In this document: positions 53,115 through 61,645 of the stretch, piece by piece
Layout of the letters: the number at the start of each line of letters is the position of its first letter
Numbering within the stretch: position 1 is the first letter of the stretch
From: Actinomadura graeca
GTDB lineage: Bacteria > Actinomycetota > Actinomycetes > Streptosporangiales > Streptosporangiaceae
Direction of reading: 5' to 3'
Assembly (NCBI RefSeq): GCF_019175365.1
Contig: NZ_CP059572.1
Location: 2,790,001 to 2,854,000, forward strand
Length of the DNA stretch: 64,000 bases
Notes under the pieces: model-generated
What the model was told of the DNA's origin: nothing
The model's database searches: none
Seen by the model: only the letters and a program-made list of their open reading frames with translations
Translations under genes and position numbers: made by a program

Positions 53115-53801
53115 CTAGACGGCCGGGACGTCGCGGCTCCGCGCGCGGCGGGCGGAGAGGACGTGCCGCATGAGGGTGGTGAGCAGCTCCTTCCCGGACG
53201 CGCGCTCCCGCACGTCGCACACGACCACCGGGATGCCCTCGCCGAGGTCGAGCGCCTCCCGGATCTCGTCGCCGGTGTAGTCATAGCCGTCGTCGAAGCG
53301 GTTCACGCCGACGACGAACGGCAGCCGCCGGTTCTCGAAGTAGTCGACGGCGGGGAAGCTGTCGGCGAGGCGGCGGGTGTCGGCGAGGACGACGGCGCCG
53401 AGCGCGCCGACGGACAGCTCGTCCCACATGAACCAGAAGCGGTCCTGCCCGGGCGTGCCGAACAGGTAGAGGACGAGCCCGTCACGGATCGTGATGCGGC
53501 CGAAGTCCATCGCGACCGTGGTGGTCGTCTTCCGCTCGACGCCCTCGATGTCGTCGACGCCGGTGCCCCGGTCGGTGAGCAGCTCCTCGGTCTGGAGGGG
53601 GCGGATCTCGCTGACGGCGCCGACGAGCGTCGTCTTGCCGACCCCGAACCCGCCGGCGATGAGGATCTTCATCGCGACCGGCACGGCGGCCGGGTCCGCG
53701 ACGGCGCCCGGGTCCGTGGCCGGGTCTCCGGCCACGGCGGGATCCGCGGCCGGGGCGGGGCCCGCGGCGGCCGCGCCGGGGTCAGAGGGCCTGGAGTCCA
53801 T
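53115..53801 (-). CDS. MglA-like GTPase of a conservon (CvnD-like)
   Basis: Encodes 228 residues. The N-terminal 40 residues are an Ala/Pro/Asp-rich low-complexity extension; a start at the later ATG (53672) would remove it and start KILIAGGFGVGKTT. G-motifs: P-loop GGFGVGKTT, switch region FGTPGQDRFWFMW and NRFDDG (variant of NKxD). The family is the CvnD type of small GTPase in conservons, membrane-associated signalling units of actinomycetes. It overlaps the DUF742 gene by 20 bases. Confidence 0.9.
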   Translation of the reverse strand: MDSRPSDPGAAAAGPAPAADPAVAGDPATDPGAVADPAAVPVAMKILIAGGFGVGKTTLVGAVSEIRPLQTEELLTDRGTGVDDIEGVERKTTTTVAMDFGRITIRDGLVLYLFGTPGQDRFWFMWDELSVGALGAVVLADTRRLADSFPAVDYFENRRLPFVVGVNRFDDGYDYTGDEIREALDLGEGIPVVVCDVRERASGKELLTTLMRHVLSARRARSRDVPAV

Positions 53802-54159
53802 GGAGCACTTCCCTGAGCAGGTGTTCCGTGGAGAGCGTGCTCTCCGGCTGGGGACGGGTCACGGCGATGAGCCGATGGTGCAGCAGGTCGCCGAGCAGGA
53901 CGCGGACGACGACCAGCGGCAGCCCCATCCGGGCCGCGATCTCGGCGACGGGCTGCGGCTGGAGGCACATCTCCAGGATCTCCAGATGCTCGGGGCCGAT
54001 GCCCGGCGGCCCCGAGCGGGGCCGCGCCGAGGTCGCGATGATCGTGATCATGTCGAAGGGCTCGCCGGTGGACGGCCGGGCGCGCCCGCGCGTGAGCGCG
54101 TACGACCGCACGATCGGCCCGGCGTCCTCATCGATCCATTCGCTGCCAGGACCGTTCAT
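53782..54159 (-). CDS. DUF742 protein (CvnC-like)
   Basis: Encodes 125 residues of the DUF742 family: IVRSYALTRGRARPS, then a winged-helix-like segment (EHLEILEMCLQPQPVAEIAARMGLPLVVVRVLLGDLL). It is the third component of conservons and links the sensor kinase with the GTPase. It begins six bases behind the sensor kinase stop; the roadblock/LC7 gene that usually separates the two is absent. Confidence 0.92.
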   Translation of the reverse strand: MNGPGSEWIDEDAGPIVRSYALTRGRARPSTGEPFDMITIIATSARPRSGPPGIGPEHLEILEMCLQPQPVAEIAARMGLPLVVVRVLLGDLLHHRLIAVTRPQPESTLSTEHLLREVLHGLQAL

Positions 54160-54165
54160 CGCCCG

Positions 54166-56754
54166 TCACGAGTCCTCGGTGTCGAGGGACTCGGCGCGTC
54201 CGCGCCGGGTGCCCTGCTGGATCGACGACATCATGGCCCGCACTTCCTCGGGCGAGCGGTCCGCGCGCGGCGGGGCGGCCGGGGCCGCGGGGGCGGCTGG
54301 CTCCTCCCGCAGCTGCGAGGCGAGGTTCTCCTGCTTGACGCGCTTCGGGAGCGCCGGCCGGTCGGCCGCGGCGGCGCCGGGGGGCCGCCGCCTCACCTCG
54401 CGAGGTGATCGCGGGAGCCGCTGCGGCGTGGACGGCGGGCCCTGCTCCGTCCCGTTGACAGGACCGGGCCCCGGCGGCCCGCCCCAGGCCGGCGGCCCGC
54501 CCCAGGCCGAGGGCACGTCCCGGTGCGCCGGAGGCGGCCCGTGCAGGGGTTCCTGGAACACCGGCCGCGGGCCCGTCGCCGCGGACGCGCCGTCCGGCGG
54601 CGGCCCGTCGGACCAGCCGCCGTCCCGCCGAGGCCCGGCCGGCGGGGACCCCACGGGGCCGGCGGCGGCGTGCCGTCCGGCGGGGAGCCGCAGCACCGAG
54701 CCGCCCTGCCCGCCCTCGGACGGCACGGCGTGCCCCCGGTCGGCGGCGATCGCGCCGGCGGGGACGAGCGCCTCCTCGGCGCGGCGGGTGGTGAGCACGC
54801 GCGCGTCGGCGGGCGGCTCCTCGCCCTCGGCGCGGACGACGAGGGCCGCCGGCAGCAGCACGATCGCGGTCATCCCGCCGTACGGCGAGGTCCGCAGCGT
54901 GACCCTGATCCCGTGCCTGCGCGCGAGCCGCCCGACGACGAACAGCCCGAGCTGCGCGCTGTCGGACAGGTCGAACTCGGCGGCGGTGGCGAGCCGCTCG
55001 TTGGCGGCGGCGAGGCCCGCCTCGTCCATGCTGAGGCCGCGGTCCTCGACCTCCAGCGTGAAGCCGTGCGAGACGGCCTGCCCCTGCACCTGCACGGTGG
55101 TGTGCGGCGGCGAGAACGCGGTGGCGTTCTCGATCAGCTCGGCGAGCAGGTGGATGACGTCGGCGACGGCCGGGCCGACGACCGCGGCGCGGCCCATCGG
55201 CGTCACGTTGACGCGAGTGTAGTCCTCGACCTCGGACGCGGCGGCCCGCGCCACGTCCACGATCGCGACCGGGCTGCGCCAGCCCCGGCCGGGCGGCTGC
55301 CCGGACAGGATGATCAGGCCCTCGGCGTGCCGGCGCATGCGGGTGGCGAGGTGGTCGACGCGGAACAGGTCCTCCAGGTCGTCGGGGGCCTCGATGCGGC
55401 GCTCCATCGCGTCCAGCAGCTTGAGCTGGCGGTGCAGCAGCGTCTGGCTGCGCCGCGCGAGGTTGACGAACACGTCGCTGACGCTGCGGCGCAGCGCCGC
55501 CTCCTCGACCGCGCTCTGGATCGCGGTGCGGCGGGCGGCGTTGAACGCCTCGCCGACCTGGTCGATCTCGCGGGCGCCGAACGCCAGCGGCGGCGCCTCG
55601 GCGGCCACGTCGACCTCCTCGCCGCGGCGCAGCCGGCGGACCACCCCGGGCAGCCGCGCGTCGGCCAGGTCGATCGCCTCGCGGCGCAGCCGGGCCAGGT
55701 CCCGGATGACCGAGCGGGCGACCCAGACCGCGATGACGAGGGACGCCGCCACGGCGACCAGGCCGAGCACGCCCGCGAGCACCACCCGCAGGATGATGCC
55801 GTCCGCGATCGGCTCGGCGCGCCGCTCGGCGCCGGCGGACACCGCGAGCTCCAGGCCGCGCAGCCGGGTGAGGTTGGAGTCGGCGGTGGTCTTCCACAGG
55901 GTGCCGGGCGCGCCACCGGCCTTGACCAGGCGAGCGGACCCGACGAACCGGTCCTCCAGCGAGCGGAGCCGCCCGTACTCGGGCATTTCGGCGATACGCC
56001 CGTAGTAGGCCAGGTCGGAGGGGCGCAGCTCCGCCGCCACGAACTCGTACAGCGAGCGCTGCGTCCCGACGAGCTTGACGAACTGGGCGTGCTCGGCGGG
56101 GGTCATCCGGCCGGCGGCGAGGGCCCCGGCGAGCAGCGCGTCCTCCTGCGCGAGCGTCTCGCGGGCGCGGGTCAGCGATGCCTGGTTGCGGGCGTCCTTG
56201 GCGACCTCGGAGTGGTCGAGGGTGGCGAGCGAGCCCTGCAGGGAGCCGACGTCGGCGAGCAGCGCGCTGTAGTCGGCGAACGCGCGGGCCCTGCCGGTCG
56301 CGCCGGAGTCGATGGAGCGGCGGCCGCCCGCCAGCGCGTCCAGCGCACCGAGGATCTTGTCGGCGAACCGGCGGGTCGGCGGGGGCGCCGCGTCCCGGGC
56401 GCCGGGGTCGCGGACGAGGGAGCGGAACAGCGCGGCCTGCCGGTCGGTGACGAGCCGCCCCGACTCCATCGCGGCGCGGTCGCCCTCGGCGTGGCCGCCG
56501 AGGTACACCAGCGACAATCGGCGCTCGTTCTGCAAGGCGCTGCCAAGGGCGCCGGACGGGTAGCCGTAGTGGTCCTGGACGGTCTCGACGTGCCGGAGGT
56601 TGAGCCCTTCGCCGAGCGCGATGCTCGCCGCGAAAGCCCACAGCACACCCAGTGAGATCACCGAGACGGTGACCATCAGGACGACCTTGAATCTGATGGA
56701 TCTGAATCGTTTGGCTTTCGGGCCCGCTCTCCTGCGGCCGGGGTCTGAGTCCAT
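54166..56754 (-). CDS. Nitrate-sensor-type histidine kinase of a conservon (CvnA-like)
   Basis: Encodes 862 residues from the ATG at 56754 behind GAGG. Two transmembrane helices (about 28-48 and 320-345) flank an extracytoplasmic NIT-type sensor domain. A HAMP region and a kinase dimerisation segment (RRSQTLLHRQLKLLDAMERR) follow, then the ATPase domain (LIENATAFSPPHT, GLSMDEAGLAAANERL, LGLFVVGRLARRHGIRV). The tail is Pro/Gly-rich and ends in VRAMMSSIQQGTRRGR, the conserved CvnA C-terminal box. It is the first gene of the conservon. Confidence 0.92.
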   Translation of the reverse strand: MDSDPGRRRAGPKAKRFRSIRFKVVLMVTVSVISLGVLWAFAASIALGEGLNLRHVETVQDHYGYPSGALGSALQNERRLSLVYLGGHAEGDRAAMESGRLVTDRQAALFRSLVRDPGARDAAPPPTRRFADKILGALDALAGGRRSIDSGATGRARAFADYSALLADVGSLQGSLATLDHSEVAKDARNQASLTRARETLAQEDALLAGALAAGRMTPAEHAQFVKLVGTQRSLYEFVAAELRPSDLAYYGRIAEMPEYGRLRSLEDRFVGSARLVKAGGAPGTLWKTTADSNLTRLRGLELAVSAGAERRAEPIADGIILRVVLAGVLGLVAVAASLVIAVWVARSVIRDLARLRREAIDLADARLPGVVRRLRRGEEVDVAAEAPPLAFGAREIDQVGEAFNAARRTAIQSAVEEAALRRSVSDVFVNLARRSQTLLHRQLKLLDAMERRIEAPDDLEDLFRVDHLATRMRRHAEGLIILSGQPPGRGWRSPVAIVDVARAAASEVEDYTRVNVTPMGRAAVVGPAVADVIHLLAELIENATAFSPPHTTVQVQGQAVSHGFTLEVEDRGLSMDEAGLAAANERLATAAEFDLSDSAQLGLFVVGRLARRHGIRVTLRTSPYGGMTAIVLLPAALVVRAEGEEPPADARVLTTRRAEEALVPAGAIAADRGHAVPSEGGQGGSVLRLPAGRHAAAGPVGSPPAGPRRDGGWSDGPPPDGASAATGPRPVFQEPLHGPPPAHRDVPSAWGGPPAWGGPPGPGPVNGTEQGPPSTPQRLPRSPREVRRRPPGAAAADRPALPKRVKQENLASQLREEPAAPAAPAAPPRADRSPEEVRAMMSSIQQGTRRGRAESLDTEDS

Positions 56755-56999
56755 GGGGCGGCCTCGATTTGGCACTTCGTGAAAACCTTCACTCGGCGGG
56801 TGGACGGGGGCGGGGGATGCAGGAGAGCCTAGGACCGCGCGCCACCACGTGTCGACAGTTTCCAGATCATCACATTATGTATACGTGGATGCCCGAAATA
56901 CCCCTACCATCCCCCTACGTGATCATCCGTACGCGAAAGCAGAGCAGATCATCAGTGTCCGAAAATGCGGAAAATTTCAAACCAAGAAGGGACCCGCGT

Positions 57000-58190
57000 G
57001 TGACCTGGACCGGGCCCCGCTCCCGCCCTGCGCTCGCCCTCGCCGCCTCCGCGCTCGTGGCCGCCGCGGTGGCCGGATGTAACGACAAAACGGACAAGGC
57101 GGTCGTCGTTCCGGACGTCCCGATGCAGCAGGACGTCGGCGCCGGAGAGGGCCGCCTCGATCTCGTCGTGTGGGCGGGCTACGCCGAGAACGGGTCGACC
57201 GACGAACAGGTCGACTGGGTCACGCCGTTCACCCGGGCCACCGGCTGCCGCGTCCAGGCGAAGGTCGCCGACACGTCCGACTCGATGGTCGAGCTGATGA
57301 AGACGGGCCGCTACGACGGCGTGTCCGCCTCCGGCGATGCCAGCCTGCGGCTCATCTACGGCGGCACCGTCGCCCCCGTCAACACCGGCCTGATCAGTGG
57401 ATACGGGGACATCGCCCCCTACCTGAAGAACCAGCCGTACAACTCCGTCGACGGCCGGATGTACGGCGTCCCGCACGGCTACGGCGCGAACATGCTGATG
57501 TACCGCACCGACAAGCTCCAGCAGCGCCCCACCTCATGGGACGTCGTCTGGGAGAAGGACTCCCCCGCCGCCGGGCACGTCGTCGCCTACGACTCCCCCA
57601 TCTACATCGCCGACGCCGCGCTCTACCTGAAGGCCCACCGGCCCGACCTGAAGATCCGCGACGTCTACGCCCTGGACGACGAGCAGTTCGACGCCGCGGT
57701 CGACCTGCTCAAGCGCCAGCGCCCCAACGTCAACCAGTACTGGGCCAACTACCTCGACGAGCTCCAGTCGTTCAAGAGCGCCGACAACTACGCCGGGACC
57801 GCCTGGCAGGTGACGGCGAACATGGCGCTGGCGGAGAAGGCGCCGGTCGCCACCACGCTCCCGTCCGAGGGCGCCACCGGCTGGTCCGACACCTGGATGA
57901 TCGCGTCCCGGGCGAAGCATCCCCACTGCATGTACAAGTGGATGGGCTGGATCACCACGCCGCGCGTCCAGGCCCAGGTCGCCCAGTGGTTCGGCGAGGC
58001 CCCGGCCAACCCGAAGGCGTGCGCCCACACCCCCAAGGGCTTCTGCTCGACCTACCACGTGGGCGACCCGGCGTTCTACGGGCGCCTGGCGTTCTGGCGG
58101 ACGCCGGTCAAGGACTGCGGCGACGACCGAGGCGGCGCATGCGTGGAGTACGCCCGCTGGGCCCGCGCCTGGACGGAGATCAAAGGCTGA
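57000..58190 (+). CDS. Extracellular solute-binding lipoprotein, PotD/PotF-like
   Basis: Encodes 396 residues from the GTG at 57000 with AAGGGA seven bases upstream; earlier in-frame codons lack a site. Signal peptide with lipobox AVAGC. The body is a type-II periplasmic binding fold of the spermidine/putrescine group (LDLVVWAGYAENG, YDGVSASGDASLRLI, YGVPHGYGANMLMYRTDKL, WMIASRAKHPHCMYKWMGW). No permease or ATPase genes are adjacent, so it is an orphan in this window. The divergent neighbour is the conservon sensor kinase. Possible polyamine or small cationic ligand. Confidence 0.85.
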   Translation: MTWTGPRSRPALALAASALVAAAVAGCNDKTDKAVVVPDVPMQQDVGAGEGRLDLVVWAGYAENGSTDEQVDWVTPFTRATGCRVQAKVADTSDSMVELMKTGRYDGVSASGDASLRLIYGGTVAPVNTGLISGYGDIAPYLKNQPYNSVDGRMYGVPHGYGANMLMYRTDKLQQRPTSWDVVWEKDSPAAGHVVAYDSPIYIADAALYLKAHRPDLKIRDVYALDDEQFDAAVDLLKRQRPNVNQYWANYLDELQSFKSADNYAGTAWQVTANMALAEKAPVATTLPSEGATGWSDTWMIASRAKHPHCMYKWMGWITTPRVQAQVAQWFGEAPANPKACAHTPKGFCSTYHVGDPAFYGRLAFWRTPVKDCGDDRGGACVEYARWARAWTEIKG

Positions 58191-58243
58191 TCCGAACCCG
58201 CCGATCTTGGCAGGTTTCCCCCTTGCTTTCGGAGCCCGCGTCA

Positions 58244-58259
58244 ACTGGTCTAGACCAGA
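58244..58259. promoter_or_regulatory. DasR operator (dre box)
   Basis: ACTGGTCTAGACCAGA matches the established DasR consensus A(G/C)TGGTCTAGACCA(G/C)T closely, with a perfect 14-bp palindrome CTGGTCTAGACCAG at 58245-58258. It sits 24 bases upstream of the ATG of the GH3 gene, where a repressor would block transcription or initiation. DasR is relieved by glucosamine-6-phosphate, which fits control of an N-acetylglucosaminidase. Confidence 0.9.
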
Positions 58260-58282
58260 AGGCGACCGGCTTTGGAGGCGGC

Positions 58283-60013
58283 ATGAGGATCGGACGGCGG
58301 ATCGTGGTGTCCGGCATCACCACCGTGGCACTCGGACTCGCGGCGGCCCCCGCGGCCGGCGCGGACACGCAGGCGGGACCGCGGCCGTGCGAAGCCCGCC
58401 TCGCCGGGATGACCGCCGAGGAGAAGGTCGGCCAGATGGTCATGGCCGTGACCCATGACGGCCCGGACGGCATGCCCGACGACCTGACGCGCCGCTCCCT
58501 CCAGGACCTGAAGATCGGCTCGGTCATCACGTCCGAGCCGCGGACCCCGGGTCTCGCCGCCCGCTACTCCAACCAGGTGCAGCGGTGGGCGCGGGACACC
58601 CGGCTGGGGCTGCCGGTGCTGATGTCGGGCGACTTCGAGTTCGGGACGACCCACAACGTCCGCGAGGGCACCACGCCCCTGCCCAACGCCATGGGCCTCG
58701 GCGCCGCGCGCGACCCCCGGTACGCGCGGGAGGCGGCGGTCATCACCGCGGCCGAGGCCCGCGCGATGGGCTTCCACTGGAACTACGCGCCGGTCGCCGA
58801 CGTCAACACCAACCCCGCCAACCCGATCATCGGCGTCCGGTCGTTCGGGGAGCGGACGGACCTCGTCCGGGACCTCGTCGAGACGCAGGTGCGGGCCTAC
58901 CACCGCGCCGGCCTCATCGCGACGCCCAAGCACTTCCCCGGCCACGGCGACACCAAGACCGACAGCCACCTCGGCCTGCCCAGCGTCGACTACGACCGCG
59001 CGACGCTGGACCGCGTCCACCTGCCCCCGTTCCGCGCCGCCATCGCCGCCGGCGTCGACTCGATCATGACCGCGCACGTCGTCGTGAAGGCCGTCGACCC
59101 GGACCTGCCCGCCACCCTCTCCCCGAAGGTGCTGACCGGCGTCCTCCGCAACGAGATGGGCTTCACGGGGCTCATCGTCACCGACGCCATGGACATGGAC
59201 GCGATCGCCAAGAACTGGGGCACCCGCGAGGCGACCGTGATGGCGGTGAACGCGGGCGCCGACGTCATCATGTCGACCGGCGAGTACTCCACGCACGTGG
59301 ACGCCGTGGACGCGCTGCTCGACGCGCTGCGCGACGGCAGGCTGACCGAGGCGCGGGTGGACGAGTCGGTGCGCCGCGTCCTTGCGCTGAAGTGCGAATA
59401 CGACGTGGCGGGCGCCCGGTACGTCGATCCCCGGGCCGCCGGGCGCCTCTCCGGGAACGCCGCGTTCCAGCGCCGCGCCCTCGCGATGGGCGTCGCCGGG
59501 ACCACCCTCGTCAAGAACGAGCGCGGCACGCTCCCCTTCGACCCCGCCTCCGGCGCACGCACACTCGTCGCGGGCGCCGCCCAGGTCGAGCCGTTCGCCA
59601 AGGCCGTGGACGCCGCGTCCCACGGCCCGGTGACCGCCTGGCAGTCCGCCACCACCGCGCCCACCGACGCCGAGATCGCCGACGCCGTCCGCCGCGCCGG
59701 GGACGCCGACCGGATCCTCGTCGCCACCTACTCCTCCGGCCCGCTGCCCGCCGGTCAGGCGAAGCTCGTCCGCGCCCTCCAGGCCACCGGGAAACCCGTC
59801 GCCGCGATCGGCATCGGCCTCCCCTACGACATCGCCTCCTACCCGGACGTCCCCGCCTACATCGCCACCTACGGGACGACCGCCCGGATCCAGCGCGTCG
59901 ACCTGACCATGCACAAGGCGGCCGCCGAGGTCGTCTTCGGCAGGCGACCCGGCGGGCGTCTCCCCGTCACCATCGCCGGCCTCTACCCCTACGGCCACGG
60001 CCTGTCCTACTGA
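58283..60013 (+). CDS. Secreted GH3 beta-N-acetylglucosaminidase, NagZ-like
   Basis: Encodes 576 residues; GGAGG lies four bases before the ATG. A signal peptide spans about 1-30. The GH3 N-terminal barrel has the NagZ signature KHFPGHGDTKTDSHLG (His/Asp acid-base pair) and the nucleophile Asp in VTDAMDMDAI. A C-terminal (alpha/beta)6 domain is also present. It should release GlcNAc from muropeptides or chitin fragments outside the cell. A DasR operator in the leader links it to GlcNAc-responsive control. Confidence 0.92.
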   Translation: MRIGRRIVVSGITTVALGLAAAPAAGADTQAGPRPCEARLAGMTAEEKVGQMVMAVTHDGPDGMPDDLTRRSLQDLKIGSVITSEPRTPGLAARYSNQVQRWARDTRLGLPVLMSGDFEFGTTHNVREGTTPLPNAMGLGAARDPRYAREAAVITAAEARAMGFHWNYAPVADVNTNPANPIIGVRSFGERTDLVRDLVETQVRAYHRAGLIATPKHFPGHGDTKTDSHLGLPSVDYDRATLDRVHLPPFRAAIAAGVDSIMTAHVVVKAVDPDLPATLSPKVLTGVLRNEMGFTGLIVTDAMDMDAIAKNWGTREATVMAVNAGADVIMSTGEYSTHVDAVDALLDALRDGRLTEARVDESVRRVLALKCEYDVAGARYVDPRAAGRLSGNAAFQRRALAMGVAGTTLVKNERGTLPFDPASGARTLVAGAAQVEPFAKAVDAASHGPVTAWQSATTAPTDAEIADAVRRAGDADRILVATYSSGPLPAGQAKLVRALQATGKPVAAIGIGLPYDIASYPDVPAYIATYGTTARIQRVDLTMHKAAAEVVFGRRPGGRLPVTIAGLYPYGHGLSY

Positions 60014-60180
60014 CCGCGCCGTCCCCTACCTCGCTGGGCGTACACCGACCCCCGGACCCGCGCCGGAAGGCTGAGACGCATGCACGCCCATGGCGGGATG
60101 CGCGCTGTCGGAGGTATCCGCAAGGGTGGCGTTAGGCGAATCAGGGTGATGGTGCCGTACACCACACTGAGGAGGACGCC

Positions 60181-60288
60181 ATGGAACGCCAGACCCGCAT
60201 CAGAGTCCGCAAACGCCCCACCGTCCGCCGGGAGAGACCCGTGGACCTCGACCTCAGGACGCCGTCCGGCCGCATCCTGCCGTACTGA
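60181..60288 (+). CDS. 35-residue basic peptide (hypothetical)
   Basis: ATG with GGAGG five bases upstream and a 35-codon frame ending in TGA. Composition is very basic (12 Arg or Lys in the first 20), with RPVDLDLRTPSG and a PY end. No Cys and no signal. It is convergent with a zinc-ribbon-like gene one base away. Function unknown; a small DNA- or RNA-binding peptide is possible. Confidence 0.5.
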   Translation: MERQTRIRVRKRPTVRRERPVDLDLRTPSGRILPY

Positions 60289-60289
60289 G

Positions 60290-60541
60290 TCACGGCCACC
60301 GGTAGGCGGTGCCCTCGGCCGGAACGTGGTGCGGCTGGTAGCACTTGCTCGTCACGTGCTGGTCCCGGCAGTCCAGGCACAGGTACGTGCGGTGCCCCCG
60401 CAGCCCCCGCCCGCGCCCGGAGCACGGCGGGCACGTGCACGGCGACCAGCCGACGATGACCCGGCCGGGCTCCAGCCGGTGCCCCCGCGGGCACAGGAAA
60501 GGCACGTGTTCGCGGGTGGGCCCCGCCGGGTTCGCCTGCAC
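60290..60541 (-). CDS. Small zinc-ribbon-like protein (hypothetical)
   Basis: Encodes about 83 residues from a GTG at 60541; the start is uncertain as no clear ribosome binding site is seen and the frame stays open to 60664. Several Cys/His groups are visible: CPRGHRLE, CTCPPCSGRGRG, CLDCRDQH and KCYQPHH, suggesting one or two zinc knuckles. Such short Cys-rich proteins are frequent in actinomycete accessory regions. Function unknown. Confidence 0.5.
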   Translation of the reverse strand: MQANPAGPTREHVPFLCPRGHRLEPGRVIVGWSPCTCPPCSGRGRGLRGHRTYLCLDCRDQHVTSKCYQPHHVPAEGTAYRWP

Positions 60542-60755
60542 GACACGACACTCTACTCGAACATACGATCGACCTCGGGCCGGTCTCCTCAGGCGGCCGT
60601 CCGCCATCACATCGCGCCGATGCCCCGCCCTCGCCCTCAGGCGGCGATGGGGCGTGTGCCCCATGCGCCCGGGGCACCGGGCGGTTCACGGTTGTGCACG
60701 GAGGCGATTACAGACCGTATCCCTCACGCTCTGATCACCACGTTCGGAGGAACAC

Positions 60756-61082
60756 ATGCACCTTCGTGTCCCGCTCGCGACGGCCGGCAAGCAGACCACA
60801 CGGCGAACGCGCAAGGCCGCCATGCGTGTGACCGGCGTCGTGCTGGCCGCCGCCGCGGTACCGCTGATCGCGGCGGCTCCGGCACACGCCAACGTCGCTC
60901 ACTGCCAGGCGTACCTGAGGTCGCAGGGCTACACCGTCGGACCGAGGTCCACCCATGCCTGCACCTGGGCGGCCAACCCGAACAACGGCCCGGCCCGAGG
61001 GGCGCAGTGCCGGGACATGCTGATCCACATCGGAGTGGGCCAGTACCACGCCATCGCCGCCTGCCGCGAGGCGTTCAAGTAG
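60756..61082 (+). CDS. Small secreted protein with four Cys
   Basis: Encodes 108 residues from an ATG with CGGAGGA upstream. A signal peptide (basic start, VTGVVLAAAAVPLIAAAPAHA) ends near residue 45. The mature part has four cysteines (HCQAYL, HACTWA, QCRDML, ACREAF), enough for two disulfides, and a GYTVG strand. It resembles the many small secreted Cys-rich proteins of actinomycetes; no family named. A terminator follows nine bases after the stop. Confidence 0.75.
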   Translation: MHLRVPLATAGKQTTRRTRKAAMRVTGVVLAAAAVPLIAAAPAHANVAHCQAYLRSQGYTVGPRSTHACTWAANPNNGPARGAQCRDMLIHIGVGQYHAIAACREAFK

Positions 61083-61090
61083 GAACCCCC

Positions 61091-61136
61091 GACGGCCCCC
61101 GGGACCGGCGCGGAGGACGCACCCCCGGGGGCCGTC
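61091..61136 (+). terminator. Terminator hairpin after the small secreted protein gene
   Basis: GACGGCCCCCGGG (61091-61103) pairs perfectly over 13 bp with CCCGGGGGCCGTC (61124-61136). The outer GGAAC/GTTCC pair (61082-61086 with 61140-61144) adds to it. Confidence 0.8.
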
Positions 61137-61645
61137 GACGTTCCAGCCCACTTCGTCTCCGGGAACGACGGCCGCGCAACATCCGCACCGCCCCGACACC
61201 CGGCGCGACGACCCGTCGCAGACCACGACGTCCGCGCTGCGTCCGCGCTGCGTCCGCGACGACCCGACGCCGGGCGACACGTCCTGACGCCGAACACGAC
61301 GCCCTGACGATGGCGTGACGTCCCGGCGACGGACACGACGGCCAGGCAGCAGGCGGCCACGCACGACCGCGGGGAACCGCAGGCAAGACATCCGTCGGCT
61401 CGGCGTCGGGTCGTCGCGCCGGGCGTTGCGGGTGGGCGGAACGTGCGGTCTCTCGGCGGCCCCCCGTTTGCGGGTGAAGGCGCCGGAGGCTGCGCGGGAT
61501 TGGTCGACGCGGGTGGCGTGCCCTCCTCGCCCTGTCCGGGGCAGAAGACAAGTTGGCCGCCACGGGCCGGCCGCCGGGAGGCAGGTCGGCACCGGGCCGT
61601 CGGGGTCGGTAGGTCAGGGCGGGGGCGCGTCTGGGCCGTGCGGGG
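61137..61645. other. Intergenic region, no gene seen
   Basis: About 510 bases. It is GC-rich and contains short repeats of CGTCCGCGCTG (61229-61258) and many CGACG or GACGCC clusters. No frame shows a convincing protein with a ribosome binding site. It separates the small secreted protein from the 3' end of the polyprenyl synthase gene. Confidence 0.4.

Noticed and set aside
61137..61645. Possible secreted or Arg-rich proteins in several frames between the small secreted protein and the polyprenyl synthase
   Set aside because: All frames are low-complexity, lack ribosome binding sites and overlap a terminator or repeats.
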